Below are positions 1 to 9,249 of a DNA stretch of 64,000 nt, piece by piece (position 1 is the first letter of the stretch; every line of letters begins with the position of its first letter). The notes beneath the pieces are model-generated. The model was not told the origin of the DNA. It saw only the letters and a program-made list of their open reading frames with translations, and did not search any database. Origin of the DNA: Labrenzia sp. OB1 (GTDB taxonomy: Bacteria > Pseudomonadota > Alphaproteobacteria > Rhizobiales > Stappiaceae). Made by a program: the position numbers and the translations under genes. Location: NCBI RefSeq assembly GCF_001624695.1, contig NZ_JSEP01000018.1:1-64000 (forward strand), read 5' to 3'.

Positions 1-282
1 CATGTCACCACACTCGCCTGTGTCGCGCAGTTGCAAGGTGAAGACCTCGAGCTCCTGGAGGCCATCGTCGAAAACGATGACAACCTGACCTATGGCAGCA
101 TCGTCAGCGTCCAAACAGGTCAGGACGACTATATTACAGCGCTCACCGACGACGGCATCCACGAATTGAAAGACATGCTCGCCGAAGCCAGAAGCTCAAC
201 CGAAAACTGGAACGGCTTCCTCGATGACTTCGTCTCAGATCCCCACGTCATTGCCCGCGTCAAGGCCCAATCGCCGCGGTAA
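1..282 (+). CDS. C-terminal part of an unrecognised protein, cut by the window start
   Basis: The frame is open from the first base and stops at 280-282, giving about 93 residues. The product is acidic, with a segment rich in Asp, Glu and Leu and no membrane helix. I do not recognise the family. A TTG codon at 31 could serve as a start, but the open frame continues upstream of it, so this is more likely the tail of a longer gene lying left of the window. The stop lies a few bases before an IS3 orfB fragment, so the last residues may come from the insertion junction rather than from the original protein. Confidence 0.35.
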   Translation, partial: HVTTLACVAQLQGEDLELLEAIVENDDNLTYGSIVSVQTGQDDYITALTDDGIHELKDMLAEARSSTENWNGFLDDFVSDPHVIARVKAQSPR

Positions 283-289
283 CAATCGG

Positions 290-703
290 CCGGTTACGAG
301 GGTTCTGTCGTGGAGGCTGTCGATCACGATGGAGGCAGCCTTCTGCATCGAGGCAGTCGATGAGGCACTGGCTCGCTATGGCAAGCCAGAAATATTCAAC
401 ACTGACCAAGGTTCGCAGTTCACTTCCATCAACTTTACGGCGGTGCTGAAGAAAGCTGAGATCGCCATCTCGATGGACGGCAAGGGTGCGTGGCGGTACA
501 ACGTATTCGTCGAACGGCTCTGGCGTTCGATCAAATACGAGGAAGTCTACCTCCACGCTTACAAGACCGTGTCCGAGGCCCGCGCTGGCATCAGCCGCTA
601 TATGACCTTTTACAATAGCCGACGCCCACATTCATACCTTGACCGGCAGACGCCGGATCAGGCCTACTTCAACGCGCTGACGCCGATGATGGTGGCGGCA
701 TAA
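290..703 (+). pseudogene. IS3-family transposase OrfB fragment (integrase core C-terminus)
   Basis: About 135 residues of an IS3-family OrfB (rve integrase core) are readable to the stop at 701-703. They include the second catalytic aspartate in NTDQGSQF, the glutamate region VERLWRSIKYEEVYL, and the usual C-terminal FYNSRRPHSYL followed by TPDQAYF. The N-terminal half, with the first catalytic aspartate and all of OrfA, is missing, so it cannot transpose. The following ~60 bp (to about 770) resemble the right-end non-coding part of such elements. It is a decayed remnant between an unknown gene and the capsule operon. Confidence 0.85.
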
Positions 704-805
704 TCGAGGCGGAAATCCACTTAGCAAAACGCCCGAAACTGTTCAGACAAACCGAGACAGCTCTGATACCCGAGCAGACGCGGGTCTAGCGTCTGTCATG
801 CGGCA

Positions 806-1909
806 TCAGGCGCGTAGTTGTTGGGACAGTCGGTCTGTAACCGAAAATACATCGCTTGGTTGGCCCAAGTCGTCGAAGTAGCTTGGATACTGACCGTATC
901 CAGCCCACAGTAGTATCTCAGCGGTGAGGTCGTCCACGGTTTCCTTTTCTACATTGCGATCGTCGGTGAGTGACCATCCTGAATACCAGGGGGCGCCGAA
1001 AGTTGTAACGGTTGCGCCACGCAATAGCATCTCGAATCCCACCAATGAGGATATCGTATATATACGTTGGAATGCTTTGGCATAGGCGAACATATTCAGG
1101 TCTTGCGGAAACTCAACGATATCCGGGAAACGGCGAAAGGGCGCGCTGTAGGGTTCGGCGATGCCTTTATAGACTTCCGGGTGTTGTTTGAAAAACACGG
1201 TGGCGCCAGGATTTTCGTCCCGCACGCGTTCAATTAGCTGCTCACAAGTGATGTAGGGATTTGGTCCGCGCCGAATGGATTCGTCTCGTTCGACCTGGCC
1301 CACGACGAAAACACTGTTGTCGGCAATTTCGATTCGACGTGAATGTGCCTTGAAGTTGTATTTGGTGAGGTTGTTGTTGAGAATGCGCTGCTTGAGGAGA
1401 GCGCCCTTGTCGTGGAACTGCGCTTTCTGTTCCACATCAAGGGAGCGCAGCAGCCGGTGGAGAGCGCTTGAGCGCGACTTGTGAAAATAGAGGTCGGCAT
1501 TGCGTTCGACAATGATCGACAATGGGCTGATCCGCTGAGCGCCGAGACCTACCGACCGGAGGAAACCATCCTCGACCCTGCAAATGGTACAATTGTTAGC
1601 CGCGCACAACGCGGAAAGCCAGTAGGGGTCCTTGTACGACCAGACATAGACATCCTGATTTTTGATGTTTTCAAACGCCGCTTCGATAAATTTTGGGTTG
1701 CGGTAGTGCTTCTGGCCAACAAACACAATGTCTTTGTCCTGAAAGACAGATTGATAGAAAGAATGTTTCCAGTCAGCGAATCCAAAGAAAAGGGTTTTAT
1801 TTCCCTCTTTTACCGGTCCGACTATGAGGCGGTCAGGTTTGCCCGAAATCAGATCCTCACACAGTGCCACCGTTTGCTTAGCAAATTTAATCAGCATTTT
1901 CAGATGCAC
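806..1909 (-). CDS. KpsC-type capsular polysaccharide glycosyltransferase, single domain
   Basis: A 367-residue protein of the capsule synthesis family (PF05159, KpsC/KpsS group). Diagnostic motifs are RVEDGFLRSVGLG near residue 116, FFKQHPEVY near 240, and FGAPWYSGWSLTDDR near 310, the last resembling the KpsC motif of beta-Kdo transferases. Full KpsC has two tandem domains in about 670 residues, whereas this protein has one, so it is a KpsC-half or KpsS-like enzyme. By family it would act at the cytoplasmic face and build the linker that anchors capsule to lipid. It is the last gene of the kpsM-kpsT-kpsE set, 86 bp after kpsE. Base composition is lower in GC than the chromosome to the right. 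The exact sugar is unknown. Confidence 0.8.
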   Translation of the reverse strand: MHLKMLIKFAKQTVALCEDLISGKPDRLIVGPVKEGNKTLFFGFADWKHSFYQSVFQDKDIVFVGQKHYRNPKFIEAAFENIKNQDVYVWSYKDPYWLSALCAANNCTICRVEDGFLRSVGLGAQRISPLSIIVERNADLYFHKSRSSALHRLLRSLDVEQKAQFHDKGALLKQRILNNNLTKYNFKAHSRRIEIADNSVFVVGQVERDESIRRGPNPYITCEQLIERVRDENPGATVFFKQHPEVYKGIAEPYSAPFRRFPDIVEFPQDLNMFAYAKAFQRIYTISSLVGFEMLLRGATVTTFGAPWYSGWSLTDDRNVEKETVDDLTAEILLWAGYGQYPSYFDDLGQPSDVFSVTDRLSQQLRA

Positions 1910-1995
1910 TCGCTGAATGTCGTTTCGGATGTTTCCGGCACGAAGAGGGGGCAGAAACGGTTCAATGCCCCAAACGTTGCTGTTAAATTTTCCGA

Positions 1996-3300
1996 TTAAG
2001 TTCTATCGCGTATGTTGTAATACATTAGGACACTAACTATCCAAATTCCCAGCAACAAGAGAAAAAAACTAAGCGACCGAATAAACCGGTCCGGGTATTG
2101 AGGCGCTTCTGACAAGGTGGGTTCAATAAACGTTGCCAGATATAGGTGTTTCGCGTCAGCGTCCTGGCGCGCTTGCTCAAGTCCCGCCAGCGCTGTCGTG
2201 TATAATTTCTGCGCGAACTCTTCCTCAAGCGCAAGTTCGGAATAGTTAGCTATCCGGTATGAGAGTGAAGCTCGTCCGCTACTATCCTGCTTTTCACCGC
2301 CACCGAGACGCTTCCGCTCTTTTGCCGCTTGTGCCTTAAGAGCTTCAATCTTGCCTGTAAGCAACCGGATCTTTGGAGAGTCGACATTCAAGTGATCGCT
2401 CAAGGTTGCTCTTTCCGCTTCTATCGAGGAAACCTCCTGCTCGAGTTTGGCAATCATTTCCATTGCGAGTTCGGCGTTGCTCTCTGGGTCAACCTCTTGA
2501 GCAGCTTCACGGTAGGCCAATATTTGCTTACGGATCGCTTTCAACCGCGCTTCGGCGCGTGCAACCGCTTCCTCGGCGAATTTGACTGACTGCCTGCGGT
2601 TCTCCAGGGAAAGCTGATTAATCAATCTTTCGGACTGCTTCAGAATTGTTTGCGCCAATAGCAGCGAGTCGTTAGGCCTGAAGCTGCGGGTCTCAACATA
2701 CATCACACCGGAAGTAGAATCGTAGTCGACATCAACTTTGCTGTTCCAGTAGCTAAGCTTGTCTTCAATCGACAAGTCTGTTCCCATGCGGAACAGCCAG
2801 TCGGACCCATCGCGATTGTATATCTCCTCAAGATTCACCTTTTGGGAAAGAGTCTCTACAATAGCTTGGCTATGTAAGTAGTCGTGAACGATGTAGCTGT
2901 TAGATGTGGTGGATTCCCCCCCGGAATCGAGCACCATTCCAAGTACCTCGGTCGCGGGCGACTGATTCGCGCTACGTACTGCGAATGCAGTCACGCTGTG
3001 AAACTGGTCGCTGGCGATAAAGAACATATAGAAAGAGAATGCCAATGATGGCAGCGCCACCATGACCGCGAAGCCTAGCGCAATAAGCCTGTGCCTGGTT
3101 TTGGTAGACGCTTTCCCGGTAACACCAGGGAGGGTTACGTCAAGCAGCTTTTGAGGGTCGAGCCCGGACTTCTTCAGGCGTTGGACAATCGACCGCTCCT
3201 TAGGAGCAGGAACAGTTTCAATTTTTTGCGCAATTTGCACAATGGAGCTATCCGATTTTGTCACATTGTCAGCTTTGGCCGACTTTGCTGATCCCGACAT
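1996..3300 (-). CDS. kpsE: Capsule polysaccharide export inner-membrane protein, KpsE/BexC/CtrB family
   Basis: A 434-residue polysaccharide co-polymerase-type protein. It has a cytoplasmic N-terminus of about 70 residues, a membrane helix at about 72-93 (ending LAFSFYMFF), a long periplasmic part with a coiled coil around 240-345 rich in Glu, Ala, Lys and Arg, and a second helix near 410-428. The family links the KpsMT transporter to the outer-membrane exporter KpsD/Wza. It sits 32 bp downstream of kpsT on the same strand. The N-terminal cytoplasmic extension is longer than in E. coli KpsE (about 380 residues), as in CtrB/BexC relatives. No outer-membrane exporter gene is visible in the window, so that partner must lie elsewhere. 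Confidence 0.85.
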   Translation of the reverse strand: MSGSAKSAKADNVTKSDSSIVQIAQKIETVPAPKERSIVQRLKKSGLDPQKLLDVTLPGVTGKASTKTRHRLIALGFAVMVALPSLAFSFYMFFIASDQFHSVTAFAVRSANQSPATEVLGMVLDSGGESTTSNSYIVHDYLHSQAIVETLSQKVNLEEIYNRDGSDWLFRMGTDLSIEDKLSYWNSKVDVDYDSTSGVMYVETRSFRPNDSLLLAQTILKQSERLINQLSLENRRQSVKFAEEAVARAEARLKAIRKQILAYREAAQEVDPESNAELAMEMIAKLEQEVSSIEAERATLSDHLNVDSPKIRLLTGKIEALKAQAAKERKRLGGGEKQDSSGRASLSYRIANYSELALEEEFAQKLYTTALAGLEQARQDADAKHLYLATFIEPTLSEAPQYPDRFIRSLSFFLLLLGIWIVSVLMYYNIRDRT

Positions 3301-3332
3301 GTAGTCACCTTAACCTTCAAATTTGCTGACTG

Positions 3333-3992
3333 CTAGCGGCGCGCCATATTCTCATCGTGCATTCGAATCGCATCATCAATATTCGGAAAATACGTCAGCT
3401 GTCCATCCTCTAGAACGATGCCTGTAGTACAATAGTCTTTTAAAGCAGCAGTCGAGTGAGATACCATTATGATATCCGAACTCTGCAATTTCTCCTGGAA
3501 AACCTGCCTGCATTTTTTCTGGAAATTTTTGTCTCCAACCGCTGTGATCTCATCAACGAGATAGTAGTCGAAATTAATTCCCATGCTGACGCCAAACGCA
3601 AGCCTTGCCTTCATGCCGGAAGAATATGCTTTCACAGGCATGTAATATGCTTTCTCAAGTTCTGAGAAATCCTGTACGTAGTGGACAAGATCTTCGGTGT
3701 CTTGGCCATATATTCTTGCGACGAAGCGCACATTCTGTTCGCCGGTTAAACTTGGATTGAAACTGCCTTGGAATCCAAGCGGAAAGGAAACGTTGGCACG
3801 TCTGATGATTTGCCCGGACGTAGGTTTGATAGTGCCGGAAATGAGCTTAAGAAGTGTTGATTTACCAGCGCCGTTGCGTCCGATCAGACCTATGCTTTCA
3901 CCTCTTGGTATCGTGAAGGATACGTCCTTGGCGATATAGCGAAACTCACCTTTGTGCTTAAAGACCTTGGTCACGTGGTACAGGGAGATCAT
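3333..3992 (-). CDS. kpsT: Capsule polysaccharide ABC transporter ATPase KpsT
   Basis: A 219-residue ATPase of the polysaccharide-export ABC-2 class. Walker A is GRNGAGKST near residue 38, the signature is YSSGMKARLAFG near 122, and Walker B is YYLVDEITAVGD near 140, followed by the switch histidine in VSHS. The signature YSSGM rather than LSGGQ is typical of KpsT/Wzt. It energises export of lipid-linked capsule through KpsM. Its start codon overlaps the kpsM stop by 4 bp, so the two are translationally coupled. Length and motif spacing match KpsT without a Wzt-type carbohydrate-binding C-terminus. Confidence 0.92.
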   Translation of the reverse strand: MISLYHVTKVFKHKGEFRYIAKDVSFTIPRGESIGLIGRNGAGKSTLLKLISGTIKPTSGQIIRRANVSFPLGFQGSFNPSLTGEQNVRFVARIYGQDTEDLVHYVQDFSELEKAYYMPVKAYSSGMKARLAFGVSMGINFDYYLVDEITAVGDKNFQKKCRQVFQEKLQSSDIIMVSHSTAALKDYCTTGIVLEDGQLTYFPNIDDAIRMHDENMARR

Positions 3993-4786
3993 TTGGGCTC
4001 CCTAAGACGAGCGTCGAATAACCATACAAGAAACAGGCCGAACACAACAGAAAAAACAGCAAGTCCTATAACGTAAGGCAAGTTAACGTAGGAAGCTCTA
4101 TAAGTAGGGTAGAATCCCATGCGGAATATTCCGACGAGGTGCACGAGCGGGTTCCACATAAGTATTTCACGGTACGGTATTGGAATGGATTCTGGTAGGA
4201 AAAATACGCCCGATACCATGAACGCTGGCCTGTTAATGACACCCCAGATATGTTGATACGTGCTGCTTAGATGAAACCAGACGATGTTCGATATTCCGAC
4301 ACCTGCGCCCAGTGTGAGGCCGATCGCGCTGGCTGTTAGGATAGGTCCCATCCGGAGTTGACCAAACTCAACAAATATCGATATCGTGCCGAATAGCAGC
4401 AGGTTAACCACAAACAACGTTGCCGCTTGTAGCAACACGCGTGAGATGATTGCGTCGAATGGGCGGACAACTGGGTAATTAAGTAGCGCCCTATTCGCCT
4501 CAACCGCACTGGCAACCTGATCTGCCGTCGACCTGTAGATATAGAAAGAGGCATATCCCGTCGCGAAAAAGAGCAAAAAGCTCCGTCCGAGTGGAGGAAC
4601 GTGGGCGATGGCAGAAAACACAGTCGTCAATATGGCAATAAACAATACCGGATCGAGTACCGCCCACATATAGCCCCCGAACTTGGTTCCGTACCGGGTC
4701 GTCATCTCGCGGACGATCAACGCAAAGATGATTGAAATCTGCTGTCTGACGCTATCAGTTAAAGTTTTTGAATACACATAGGTCAT
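3989..4786 (-). CDS. kpsM: Capsule polysaccharide ABC transporter permease KpsM
   Basis: An ABC-2 type permease of 265 residues with about six membrane helices. The conserved REMTTRYGTKFGGYMWAVLDP region precedes the first helix, as in KpsM/RkpT2. The frame stays open upstream to a GTG at 4897, which would add 37 charged residues. I prefer the ATG at 4786 because the shorter protein matches the family's usual length, though the ribosome site is weak at both. It is first in the capsule set and overlaps kpsT by 4 bp. The operon's upstream region is cut off about 290 bp away by the IS66 left end, so the promoter must lie in that gap or in the IS. Confidence 0.88.
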   Translation of the reverse strand: MTYVYSKTLTDSVRQQISIIFALIVREMTTRYGTKFGGYMWAVLDPVLFIAILTTVFSAIAHVPPLGRSFLLFFATGYASFYIYRSTADQVASAVEANRALLNYPVVRPFDAIISRVLLQAATLFVVNLLLFGTISIFVEFGQLRMGPILTASAIGLTLGAGVGISNIVWFHLSSTYQHIWGVINRPAFMVSGVFFLPESIPIPYREILMWNPLVHLVGIFRMGFYPTYRASYVNLPYVIGLAVFSVVFGLFLVWLFDARLREPK

Positions 4787-4938
4787 TTTTTCAATTTCTG
4801 ATTGCTCTCGGCTAACCCACTTGGCTGAAATGTAAGTGTCTTTTAGGGCTTTTTCGCGTCGAAAGTATACTAGTTTAGTATGCCCGCGTGCGCACACGTC
4901 CCACCGAATTGACAGCCTTTTTAATGAATTGGAATCTC

Positions 4939-4982
4939 TTGCGCAATGATTTGCTCTTGAAACAAGTGCGCCATTTGCGCAA
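4939..4982 (-). promoter_or_regulatory. Twin TTGCGCAA palindromes upstream of the capsule operon
   Basis: The 8-bp palindrome TTGCGCAA occurs at 4939-4946 and again at 4975-4982, centres 36 bp apart, in an AT-rich gap between kpsM and the IS66 end. Two identical dyads spaced by between three and four helical turns suggest a cooperative regulator site for the kps operon. No regulator is identified; this is inference from symmetry only. Confidence 0.3.
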
Positions 4983-5161
4983 GAAGCTGGAATAGCCTCG
5001 AATTTTCTAGAGGCCCTCTGGCCTGCTGCCGGTTTCGTGGACGCCGAGTTAAGTTGTTTCCAATGAGACTGGAGCGTAAGCGTCCGTTGAACCCGACCTG
5101 CCGCTTTTCGATTTGGTGCGTTAAGTGTCCGCTTGTCTAAATGGACACTTAAGGGCCCCTA

Positions 5162-5542
5162 ATGAGTACGCGAAGAAAGCGGCGGAGCTGGTCTGATGAG
5201 GAGAAGCGGGAGATCTGCGCGCAAGCGGTTCTTCCCGGTGCATCGGTTGCCCAAGTGGCGCGCCGGTATTCGGCGAATGCCAATATGATCCACAATTGGC
5301 TGAAGGATCCCCGGTTTGCGCGAATTCCAGCTGACCTGGGCCACGTGGAGGATGCGTCTTTCGTTGAGTTGAAACTGATCCCGGCAGCTTGTCCTGCCAC
5401 GCCAGGTGTCGCTGTCCCGCCCCCGGCACCTGTCTGTGCAAGCCGGGTTGATATCACACTTTCTGACGGCCGAAGGGTGCTGATCGAAGGCCCGACGGCA
5501 CTGAGCGCTGTCATGGGGCTGGTCCAAGGCTTGATGGGATGA
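5162..5542 (+). CDS. tnpA: IS66 family accessory protein TnpA
   Basis: A 126-residue IS66 TnpA (transposase_8/HTH class). Its N-terminus [19 protein letters not shown] leads into a helix-turn-helix with the [20 protein letters not shown] pattern, and the C-terminal half carries the [16 protein letters not shown] segment seen in IS66 OrfA proteins. It overlaps tnpB by 4 bp (ATGA), indicating translational coupling. Its exact role in transposition is not established, although the family needs it for full activity. Confidence 0.9.
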   Translation: MSTRRKRRSWSDEEKREICAQAVLPGASVAQVARRYSANANMIHNWLKDPRFARIPADLGHVEDASFVELKLIPAACPATPGVAVPPPAPVCASRVDITLSDGRRVLIEGPTALSAVMGLVQGLMG

Positions 5543-5886
5543 TTCCGGTTCCCTCAAACACCCGGGTTTGGCTGGCGGCCGGTGTGACGGACATGCGCCG
5601 TGGGTTCAACTCTTTGGCCGCACAAGCCGAACAGGTACTGGCCGAAGATCCTTATTGCGGGCACTTGTTTGTGTTCCGCGGTCGGCGGGGCGATCTTTTG
5701 AAGATCATCTGGTGGGACAGTCAGGGGGCTTGCCTGTTTTCCAAACGCTTGGAGAAAGGCCGGTTTGTCTGGCCGGGCGCGAAGGCTGGCAAGGTCAGTG
5801 TTACGGCGGCCCAGCTGTCGATGCTGCTTGAAGGGATAGACTGGCGTATGCCCGCCCGTACATGGACACCTCTGACGAGCGGATAG
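5539..5886 (+). CDS. tnpB: IS66 family accessory protein TnpB (Orf2)
   Basis: A 115-residue IS66 Orf2-like protein (PF05717). It shows the family block [13 protein letters not shown] followed by [18 protein letters not shown] and [14 protein letters not shown]. It is intact, at full family length, and coupled to tnpA by a 4-bp overlap. The biochemical function is unknown; it is found in most IS66 elements between tnpA and the DDE transposase gene. The tnpC reading frame begins about 70 bp downstream. Confidence 0.9.
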   Translation: MIPVPSNTRVWLAAGVTDMRRGFNSLAAQAEQVLAEDPYCGHLFVFRGRRGDLLKIIWWDSQGACLFSKRLEKGRFVWPGAKAGKVSVTAAQLSMLLEGIDWRMPARTWTPLTSG

Positions 5887-5956
5887 CGACATAAATACAG
5901 AGACTTAATCCGCTTTTTCCTTTCTGCTTCCGGCGGTGTCCGGTATAAATGCAGCC

Positions 5957-7390
5957 ATGCTGAAGGACTTTGACATCACGCCTGACGATCCGGCTGAACT
6001 GAAAGCCGTGAACCGGCTTCTGGCGGACGAAGTCAAGGCGCTCAGCCTGAAGGTTGAGCAGCTCCAGCATCAGCTTCATGGGGCCAACCGGAACCGGTTC
6101 GGCTCCAAATCGGAAAGCCTCGATCAGCTTGATCTGGGTCTTGCCGAGGACGAGGCCATTGGGGCCGCAGCCGATCAGCAAAACATTCCGGAACCCGCCT
6201 CGTTGGGCGATCCTTGCGGGCAAAAGAAACGTCAGCACAGCCGCAAACCTTTGCCGGACCATCTGGAGCGCAATGACAGGGTCTTGATGCCGGACCAATC
6301 TTGCTGTCAGTGCAGCGGCAAGATGAAGACACTGGGCGAGGACATCACCGAAGAGCTGGAATATGTGCCGGGGCGGTTTGTCGTGAACCGTATTGTCAGG
6401 CCGCGTCTGTCCTGTTCTTGCTGCGAGAGGGTTGTTCAAGCGCCCTTACCATCGCGTCCGATCGAGCGCGGACGGCCGGGCGCCCGTCTCCTGGCGCATG
6501 TGCTTGTGTCCAAATATGCGGACCACCTTCCGCTCTATCGCCAGTCTCAGATCTTCGGCCGGGAAGGCATCGATCTGGACCGCTCCACCCTGGCTGATTG
6601 GGTGGGACGCCCCGCTGCCCTGCTTGAGCCTCTGGCGGATGCCATCGGCCGCATGGTCCGGCAAGGGGACGCGCTCTTTGCTGACGATACCCCGGTCAAG
6701 CTTCAAGCTCCGGGAACGAAGAAAACCAAAACTGCCCGAGTCTGGGTCTATGTCAGGGATGAGCGGTCATGGGCCGAGACCTCTCCACCGCTGGCCTGGT
6801 ACCGGTTCACGGTTGACCGCAAGGGCGAACATCCTGAGGGTCACCTGTCCGGCTACAAGGGCTGGGTTCACGCGGACGGTTATGCCGGGTTCAACGGCCT
6901 GTTCGGGGAGAAAAAGACGCGGGAGATGGCCTGTATGGCCCATATCCGGCGCAAGTTCGTCGATGTTCATGCCTCTCAAGGCTCAGCAATCGCTGCCGAG
7001 GCCATCCAGCGGATCGCAAAGCTCTATGAAATCGAAAAGAGGGCCCGCGGAAAACCGCCGCCTGAACGCGCCAACCTCCGGCAAACGTACGCCAATCCGG
7101 TCTTCGACGATCTGGAAACCTGGCTCGGCGCTCAATTGACGCGGATCTCCGGCAAGTCACCGCTCGCGACGGCAATCCGCTATGCTCTCAGCCGAAAAAA
7201 CTACCTCTTCATGGGGTCACAAAGTGGCGGCAAATCCGCGGCTATCGCCTATACCCTGATCGAAACCGCCAAACTCAACGGCATCGACCCGCAAGCCTGG
7301 CTGACCTGGGTCCTGGCACAAATCGCCGACCAAAAGATCAATCGCATCAACAACCTCATGCCTTGGTGTTACGCTGCAAAGGCAGCGTAA
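5957..7390 (+). CDS. tnpC: IS66 family DDE transposase TnpC
   Basis: A 477-residue IS66 transposase. It has an N-terminal leucine-rich coiled segment (residues ~20-50), a cysteine-rich zinc-binding region (CCQCSGKM, then CSCCERVVQ), and the DDE core with [20 protein letters not shown] and the C-terminal [21 protein letters not shown] chose the ATG at 5957; a GTG at 5936 in frame would add seven residues. The C-terminal IMLNG-like end is complete. Since the right terminus of the element is damaged, this copy is probably unable to move by itself but could still act on related ends elsewhere. Confidence 0.9.
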   Translation: MLKDFDITPDDPAELKAVNRLLADEVKALSLKVEQLQHQLHGANRNRFGSKSESLDQLDLGLAEDEAIGAAADQQNIPEPASLGDPCGQKKRQHSRKPLPDHLERNDRVLMPDQSCCQCSGKMKTLGEDITEELEYVPGRFVVNRIVRPRLSCSCCERVVQAPLPSRPIERGRPGARLLAHVLVSKYADHLPLYRQSQIFGREGIDLDRSTLADWVGRPAALLEPLADAIGRMVRQGDALFADDTPVKLQAPGTKKTKTARVWVYVRDERSWAETSPPLAWYRFTVDRKGEHPEGHLSGYKGWVHADGYAGFNGLFGEKKTREMACMAHIRRKFVDVHASQGSAIAAEAIQRIAKLYEIEKRARGKPPPERANLRQTYANPVFDDLETWLGAQLTRISGKSPLATAIRYALSRKNYLFMGSQSGGKSAAIAYTLIETAKLNGIDPQAWLTWVLAQIADQKINRINNLMPWCYAAKAA

Positions 7391-7449
7391 CAGAGCACGT
7401 CGCCCTCATGAAGACCGCCTTCACCGGACGGACACACTGGAGCGCGTGA

Positions 7450-7700
7450 ATGAAAAGAAGTAAGTTCAGCAGCGAATTCAAGCTTGAGGCTGTGAAATTG
7501 GTGCGGGAGCGCAGCGTCAGTGTTGCGCAAGCAGTCCGCGATTTGGATATCCATGAGAACGTTCTGCGCAAATGGGTCGGGAACTATGGGTTTGACTCGG
7601 TGCAGGCTTTTCCGGGTCACGGGCAGATGAAGCCCGAGCAGCTCGAAATCGTGAGGCTGAGCAAGGAAGTCGCCAAATTGAAGGCGGAGCGTGACATCCT
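7450..7700 (+). pseudogene. IS3-family OrfA (HTH), interrupted by IS110
   Basis: OrfA of an IS3-group element begins MKRSKFSSEFKLEAVKLV, with a helix-turn-helix (VSVAQAVRDLDIHENVLRKWV) and a leucine-zipper-like LSKEVAKLKAERDIL segment. The frame is original up to about 7700, after which it runs into IS110 sequence. The missing 3' tail, RKAAAYFAKDVK and a stop overlapping the orfB start, is found at 10133-10172. OrfA normally binds DNA and fuses to OrfB by a -1 frameshift. The break means no functional OrfAB can be made. Confidence 0.88.
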
Positions 7701-7932
7701 AAAAAACCGTTCCGGGCTGCAGCCCGCCTGTGCGCGGTACAAACAGCTTATGCTACGCTCACCGCGAAGGGCAGTTGCCGATGGCTTATTGGTGGGCTGG
7801 ACCCCGTTAAAAAACGTGGCACATGGGCCGATGCGCACTTGAGAGTGGCGACGCCGCCATTGCGGTGATCCAGGTTAGGAAGATGACGAACTTGCATGGC
7901 CCACGCCCTTCGCCTTGAATGGAGGAAATGCC
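7701..7932 (+). other. Non-coding left end of IS110 (possible bridge RNA region)
   Basis: About 230 bp between the inferred left boundary and the transposase start carry no credible gene. In IS110-group elements such as IS621 this position encodes the bridge RNA, with loops complementary to target and donor DNA. Short self-complementary stretches are present, such as GGGCTGCAGCCC at about 7713-7724. I could not fold the RNA or match its guide loops to the target, so this is a positional inference only. Confidence 0.35.
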
Positions 7933-9249
7933 ATGACGAAGCGTAAAACCGGCGGCCACCCGGATTTGAGTTTGATCAACCCCAATGCGGCTGCGATCGA
8001 TATCGGCTCGACGATGCACGTGGCGGCTGTGAACCCTGACACCGACATCATGCCAGTGCGCGCCTTTGGGACATTCACTCAGGATTTGCACGACCTGCCG
8101 ACTGGTTCCGGTCGTGCGGTGTCATCAGCGTAGCGATGGAGTCGACCGGCGTTTACTGGATCCCGGCCTTCGAATTCCTGGAGGCACATGGCTTCGAGGC
8201 CATTCTGGTGAATGCCCGCTATGCCAAGAATGGGCCGGGTCGCAAAACCGATGTCAGCGATGCCGGATGGCTGCGCCAGCTGCATTCCTATGGGTTGCTG
8301 CGTGGCAGCTTCCGCCCCGAAGCCGAGATTGCCACTCTGCGCGCCTATATGCGCCAACGCGAACGTCTGACAGAGTATGCTGCTGCTCACATCCAGCACA
8401 TGCAGAAGGCGCTGATGGAGATGAACCTGCAACTGCATCATGTTGTCTCCGATATCACAGGCGCAACGGGCATGCGGATCATCCGTGCCATCGTCGGTGG
8501 AGAGCGTGATCCTGAAGTTCTTGCCGCCTTCCGGGATGTCCGCTGCAAGTCATCGTTGGACACGATCAAGGCCGCGCTGGTCGGGAATGATCGCGAGGAA
8601 CATGTCTTTGCTCTGACACAATCGCTGGAGCTATACGACTTCTACAAAGCGCAGATCGCGGCGTGCGACCGCCGGCTGGAGGCGGCAGTTGCCGCGCTGA
8701 CTGTCCGGACTGACGGTGATCTGGCACCGCTGCCGAAGGCAAGGATCAAAGGAAAGCAGCACAATGCGCCGTCCTTCGACGTGCGAGCTGCGCTTTACGG
8801 GGCTTTGGGAACTGATTTGACGCAGTTCCACGGCCTCGGACCATCTCTGGCACTTAAGCTGGTGGCTGAATGCGGCACAGACCTGCGCGCTTGGAAAAGC
8901 GCCAAGCACTTCACGTCGTGGCTCTGTCTTGCCCCTGGGAACAAGATCTCTGGGGGCAAGCTACTATCCTCGCGGACACGCCGGTCCTCGAGTCGTGCGG
9001 CCGCTCTCCTGCGCCTGGCTGCTGTGACGATTGGCAAAAGCGATACGGCCTTGGGCGCGTTTTACAGGCGACTGTCATCGCGCATAGTCAAACAAAAGGC
9101 GGTGACGGCCACAGCGCGCAAGATCGCAGTCTTGTTCTACTACGCCATCCGTCATGGCATGACCTATCAGGATCAGGGAGCGGCGGCATATGATGAACGG
9201 CACCGGCGACGCATGCTCTCAAACCTTCAACGGCGCGCCAAGACCCTAG

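Larger units (their letters stand above)
5076..7431 (+). mobile_element. IS66-family insertion sequence, right end damaged
   Basis: The left end starts with the IS66 hallmark GTAAGCGTCCGTTGAA at 5076. Three genes follow in the usual order: tnpA, tnpB, tnpC. The right end reads TTCACCGGACG at about 7418-7428, the mirror of the left arm, but the final bases that should give CTTAC are replaced by GACAC, leading directly into the start of an IS3 element. The element therefore lacks an intact right terminus, and no 8-bp target duplication can be recognised. All three reading frames are intact. Confidence 0.85.
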
